In this document: piece by piece, positions 6,893 through 9,699 of the stretch
Numbering within the stretch: the stretch's first letter is position 1
Layout: each line of letters starts with the position of its first letter
From: JBDKTH01 sp964558295
GTDB lineage: Bacteria; Planctomycetota; Planctomycetia; Pirellulales; Thermoguttaceae
Assembly: GCA_964558295.1 (NCBI GenBank)
Contig: CAZLDQ010000215.1
Coordinates: 1 to 9,699, forward strand
Direction of reading: 5' to 3'
Length of the DNA stretch: 9,699 bases
Position numbers and translations under genes: made by a program
Notes under the pieces: model-generated
What the model was told of the DNA's origin: nothing
Database searches by the model: none
The model's input: the letters and a program-made list of their open reading frames with translations, nothing else

Positions 6893-7310
6893 ATGCGGAC
6901 ATCATGGCCCGTTCTCTTGCGAAGGAGCTTCAACGATTCAAAACTCGCGGCCGTACTCGTGTTTTCTCCTGACTCTTGTGATGGTCACAACCGCCCAGAG
7001 CGTGGTGGCTGTCGAGGAACCGGTCCCGCGTGGGTCGGCACAAAAGGCCAACCAGTGGTATGCCCAGTTGCCGTGGCTTGTGGGATGCAACTATGTCCCG
7101 TCGACGGCCATCAATCAGATCGAGACCTGGCAGGCGGAGTGTTTTGATCCGGAGACGATCGACCGGGAACTCGGCTGGGCTGAAAGCCTTGGCTTCAACA
7201 CGGTGCGGATCTTTTCCCACTGGGGAAGCAAGCCCGGCTCGCCCGAACCAACCCCCTATGATTTCGCGGAAATCACGCTCATCCGCCAGTTCACCGGGCG
7301 TGAAAAGTAG
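6893..7310 (+). pseudogene. Remnant of a GH5-like glycoside hydrolase
   Basis: In one frame, 6981-7310 encodes ANQWYAQLPWLVGCNYVPST, then ETWQAECFDPETIDRELGWA and SLGFNTVRIF. This is the N-terminus of a family often annotated 1,4-beta-xylanase, with a GH5-like barrel of roughly 400 residues. Directly after VRIF come HWGSKPGSPEP and TPYDFAEITLIRQFTG, which resemble the extreme C-terminus of the same family (TPYDPAE...LIRQLTG). The middle, about 230 or more residues with both catalytic glutamates, is therefore missing in frame. The start is also broken. The only convincing ATG (6893, preceded by AGGAAAG) opens a signal peptide in another frame. Removing one T from the TTTT run at 6962-6965 would join it to FLLTLVMVTTAQSVVA and restore a complete signal sequence. 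Two independent lesions support a pseudogene. Comparison with the intact family is from memory. Confidence 0.75.
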
Positions 7311-7407
7311 CCGGTCTCTCAAACTTGCCGTGTCCATTCGCTCCAGCGATTCAGTGGGCAAGATTCCAGGCCACGTTTCTGCTTTCATCGTAGAAAGCCC
7401 CTTAACG

Positions 7408-7436
7408 TTGCCCCTTGCCCGCGAGCCTCGTATAGT
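7408..7436 (+). promoter_or_regulatory. Candidate sigma70-type promoter for the ceramidase-like gene
   Basis: TTGCCC (-35, 4 of 6) at 7408-7413 and TATAGT (-10, 5 of 6) at 7431-7436 are separated by the optimal 17 bases. Transcription would start near 7443, giving a leader of only about 20 bases with the ribosome binding site inside it. A small hairpin, GCTTTC-6 nt-GAAAGC (7381-7398), sits just upstream and might be an operator or chance. Confidence 0.45.
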
Positions 7437-7450
7437 GGTAACCAGACAAC

Positions 7451-7456
7451 GGAGGT
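7451..7456 (+). promoter_or_regulatory. Strong ribosome binding site
   Basis: GGAGGT lies 7 bases before the ATG at 7464. It is the strongest ribosome binding site in the window and fixes this start. Confidence 0.7.
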
Positions 7457-7463
7457 ACCCATC

Positions 7464-9020
7464 ATGGGCGAAATCAACCGACGGCAGTTTCTTGGGACGG
7501 GTACGATGGCGGCAACCGGCAGCCTTGCCGCGATGGGCGCGGCCCCTGCGAGCGGCACATTGCGGGCAGGTGTGGCCAAGAGTGACATCACGACCGAGCG
7601 GAAAGGGGCCGTGATCCATGACCCGTTGTATGCCAAGGTCCTGGTGCTCGACGATGGCAAGACCCGCGTGGCGATCGTTACCATGGACACTACGGCGATT
7701 GGCGGGCGACGGATCAGCCGAGGGGCACTTGCCGATGTGGGAGAAGACTTCTTGCCGAGACTCCGAGGCCGGAGCGCGCCAGAGCTGGGCATTCCGGGCG
7801 GCCACGTGGTGGTCATCGCGTCGCACACCCACCCGCCGTACCCAATGCTCTGCGACGACGCCGGCCAGATCGAGCGAACGTTGGACGCGGTGCGCCGGGC
7901 TGTGAAGAATCTGACCCCGGTTAAGGTCGGCACAGGGATTGGGTACGAAGATCGGATCACGATCAACCGGACGTTGCGGTTGAAAAACGGCCAGTGTTGG
8001 ACGATCCGCCATACGAATCCCTCGCCGCCCGACGACGAGGTCGCCGGGGTGGGGCCGATCGATCCGGAGATCGGCATTCTGCGTATCGACCGCCTTGACG
8101 GCCGGCCGCTGGCCGTGGTCTACAATTTCGCCTGTCATCCGCTGTTCGGTGCATTGCGGGGAGCGATTACGGCCGATTTTCCCGGCGTAGCTTCGAAGGT
8201 CATCGAAGAGAGCCTGGGCCATGACGCGATGGCGTTGTTCTTGCAGGGAGCGGGCGGGGATATCATTGACATCCTCTTCAAAGACTTCAACCGGCCCCGC
8301 GACATCGAACCGCTGGGGACGATGCTCGGCGTGAGTATTCTGAAGGCCTACCAGGGCATTGCAACGGCTGAGGCGACTCTCGGTGTCATTTCGGAGACGA
8401 TCGAGCTTCCCCGCCGGACCGATATCCCACGGCGAATCGAAGCCCTTGAACAAGAACAGGCGGCCCTGCTCCAGTCGCTCCGGTTCACCACCTTGAGCTT
8501 CAAGACCTTTTTGCCGTTGTATCTGAAATACACGGTTCAGCCCGACCACCCCGCCAACGATTCTTATCGCTATTTGCAGGATGCTGCGATGGGCCGTGAT
8601 GCGCATGTGGCGATGGATGCTTTCAACCGAGGGCACATTGCCAAGTATCTCCGAAATGTCCAAGCGATGGAGAGACTGGCTCGAATTCAGGACAAAATTG
8701 CGACGTTCCAGAAGCATCAAGCGCTGAACCAGGAAGCCGGCACGCCGACCATCCCGGCCGAGGTGCAGGGCATCCGGATTGGCGACTGCCGGCTGATTAC
8801 GGCTCCCATCGAGCTACTCGTCGAAATCGGGTTGAATGTCAAGAAGGCGTCGCCGCACAAGTACACCTTTGTGGCAGGCTTTTCCAATGGTTACATGCAC
8901 TACGGTCCTCCGGCCAGCGAGTATGACAAGGGAGGCTATGAAGTCACCGAGTGTCTGTTGGCCCCGCAGTGGCAACAGGTCTTCGAAAGCAAAGCCAACG
9001 AAATCCTTTGCCGGTTGTGA
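7464..9020 (+). CDS. Tat-exported neutral/alkaline ceramidase-family protein
   Basis: This 518-residue protein belongs to the neutral/alkaline non-lysosomal ceramidase-like family. A twin-arginine signal (R6-R7 in NRRQFLG, then an Ala/Gly/Met-rich segment to about 30) indicates folded export through Tat, as suits a metalloenzyme. The family zinc site appears complete: H121 and H123 in SHTHP, H225 in ACHPLFG, E450 in APIELL and Y477 in FSNGYMHYGP. True neutral ceramidases carry their nucleophile serine in a motif like NAGNLSPN; here the matching segment is GAGGDIID (262-269), with Ile267 at the serine position. Ceramide hydrolysis is therefore doubtful, and another amide or ester substrate is likely. 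A helical, charged insert at about 315-425 separates the two halves of the metal site. The gene has its own promoter candidate and a GGAGGT ribosome binding site, is preceded by a dead glycosidase, and converges on an oxidoreductase. Confidence 0.85.
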   Translation: MGEINRRQFLGTGTMAATGSLAAMGAAPASGTLRAGVAKSDITTERKGAVIHDPLYAKVLVLDDGKTRVAIVTMDTTAIGGRRISRGALADVGEDFLPRLRGRSAPELGIPGGHVVVIASHTHPPYPMLCDDAGQIERTLDAVRRAVKNLTPVKVGTGIGYEDRITINRTLRLKNGQCWTIRHTNPSPPDDEVAGVGPIDPEIGILRIDRLDGRPLAVVYNFACHPLFGALRGAITADFPGVASKVIEESLGHDAMALFLQGAGGDIIDILFKDFNRPRDIEPLGTMLGVSILKAYQGIATAEATLGVISETIELPRRTDIPRRIEALEQEQAALLQSLRFTTLSFKTFLPLYLKYTVQPDHPANDSYRYLQDAAMGRDAHVAMDAFNRGHIAKYLRNVQAMERLARIQDKIATFQKHQALNQEAGTPTIPAEVQGIRIGDCRLITAPIELLVEIGLNVKKASPHKYTFVAGFSNGYMHYGPPASEYDKGGYEVTECLLAPQWQQVFESKANEILCRL

Positions 9021-9030
9021 GGTGTTGAGT

Positions 9031-9068
9031 CTGCAAGGCGGGCCGAGATTGCGAGGCCCGCCTTGCGG
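9031..9068. terminator. Bidirectional hairpin terminator between convergent genes
   Basis: GCAAGGCGGGCC (9033-9044) and GGCCCGCCTTGC (9055-9066) form a perfect 12-bp stem with a 10-nt loop. It extends by a T-G and a C-G pair at the base. It begins 10 bases after the stop at 9020 and ends 18 bases before the stop codon of the convergent gene. Only three T follow it on the + strand and none on the -, so release may need help from Rho or be replaced by a block to 3' decay. Confidence 0.7.
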
Positions 9069-9086
9069 TTTCCTGCCTACTCTTGT

Positions 9087-9699
9087 CTACAGTTCGTTCC
9101 ACTCGCCGGCCACGGGGGCGGGGAAGTAACCATCGGCGTTGGCCTTGACCCACACCGGGCTCTCTGGCGTCAGTGTGTCAAGACTGTTGCAGAACTGGAA
9201 CTTGGAGTTGATGATCTCGTCCCAGGTGACGATCCGGTTGCCATGGACGGCGGCGCGGCCCATCAGCGAGGCGTAGTCGGCATAGACGGCCCGTTTCCCT
9301 TCATTGTAGGGCTTGTCCTGGCGGATCGCATTGATGAAGTGGATCCATTCGTAGTCCCAGGGGTTGTAGGCGGCGGGCGTCGGCGACCAGGCGATGTTGT
9401 CCTTGTCGATGCGATGGTCCTTGAACATATGGACCGTAGCCTGGTGGACGTTGCCGGAAAACTGCCCGGCCTTCTTGCTGCAATGAACAAACGTGGCGAA
9501 CTCGTTGTGTCCGTTCAGTGCCCGGCGGAAACCGCAGAAGGCCTTTTTGCCGTTGGGGAAGGTGAATTCCATCGAGTAGGTATCGAGATTCTGGCCGTGG
9601 TCGTCGCTACCGACTTCGCGTCCACCCATGCCGTGGCAGGAGATGGGCCAGGAGTCCATCAGCCAGCAGCACTCGTCGATCTGGTGGATCAGGTTGTCG
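9087..9699 (-). CDS. Gfo/Idh/MocA family oxidoreductase, C-terminal part
   Basis: The last 203 codons are visible; the N-terminus, with the NAD(P)-binding Rossmann fold and the EKP catalytic lysine, lies beyond the right edge. The visible part is the C-terminal alpha/beta substrate domain. It opens with DNLIHQIDECCWLMDSWP, matching the family's HxxD region, continues through MEFTFPNGKKAFCGFRR, and ends with WIHFINAIRQDKPYNEGKRA and SLMGRAAVHGNRIVTWDEII, typical of the planctomycete branch. Such enzymes oxidise or reduce sugars, inositols or related alcohols with NAD(P). Many planctomycete members carry a Tat signal and are exported; that cannot be judged here. The substrate is unknown. The gene converges with the ceramidase-family gene and shares its terminator. 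Confidence 0.9.
   Translation of the reverse strand, partial: DNLIHQIDECCWLMDSWPISCHGMGGREVGSDDHGQNLDTYSMEFTFPNGKKAFCGFRRALNGHNEFATFVHCSKKAGQFSGNVHQATVHMFKDHRIDKDNIAWSPTPAAYNPWDYEWIHFINAIRQDKPYNEGKRAVYADYASLMGRAAVHGNRIVTWDEIINSKFQFCNSLDTLTPESPVWVKANADGYFPAPVAGEWNEL

Noticed and set aside
6930..8720. 596-codon open frame on the - strand across the remnant and the ceramidase-like gene
   Set aside because: Same codon-bias shadow. It spans two unrelated + strand genes and their promoter and has no recognisable motif.
1..9699. CRISPR array, transposase, phage or defence genes, tRNA or rRNA
   Set aside because: Searched by eye on both strands; no regularly spaced repeats, mobile-element proteins or RNA gene signatures seen.

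Overview
The window looks like a stretch of a Planctomycetota chromosome. The evidence is a secreted protein with a VPEP (PEP-CTERM) sorting signal, a GH51 arabinofuranosidase with an inserted lectin-like domain, a DUF6259-type putative glycosidase, a Tat-exported ceramidase-family protein, a Gfo/Idh/MocA oxidoreductase of the type abundant in that phylum, GC-rich coding sequence, and widely spaced genes without tight operons. The assignment rests on protein style only, because no rRNA or housekeeping marker is present.

Layout. Bases 1-349 hold no gene I recognise, but contain a TTGACA promoter candidate. From 350 to 6334 three secreted proteins lie on the + strand: a PEP-CTERM protein (350-1288), a GH51 alpha-L-arabinofuranosidase (1478-4021) and a DUF6259-like putative glycoside hydrolase (4202-6334). 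Gaps of about 180-190 bp separate them, so each may have its own promoter. An unusual 150-bp spacer follows (6333-6490), with a polypurine tract, a polypyrimidine tract and a 20-bp-period repeat. Then come a small conserved-looking protein (6556-6822), the wreck of a GH5-like glycoside hydrolase (6893-7310), and a Tat-exported neutral-ceramidase-family protein with its own promoter and strong ribosome binding site (7464-9020). A perfect 12-bp stem sits between that gene and the convergent, partial Gfo/Idh/MocA oxidoreductase on the - strand, which runs off the right edge.

Functionally, the + strand hydrolases fit extracytoplasmic breakdown of arabinose-containing plant or algal polysaccharide, and the oxidoreductase could act on released sugars. 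This is inferred from gene families; no transporter or regulator is present to make a complete utilisation locus. I see no defence system, CRISPR array, transposase or RNA gene. The points most worth checking are the doubly damaged glycosidase remnant, the ceramidase-family protein that keeps its zinc site but lacks the catalytic serine, the paired TTGCGCAA palindromes before the GH51 gene, and the polypurine/polypyrimidine spacer.
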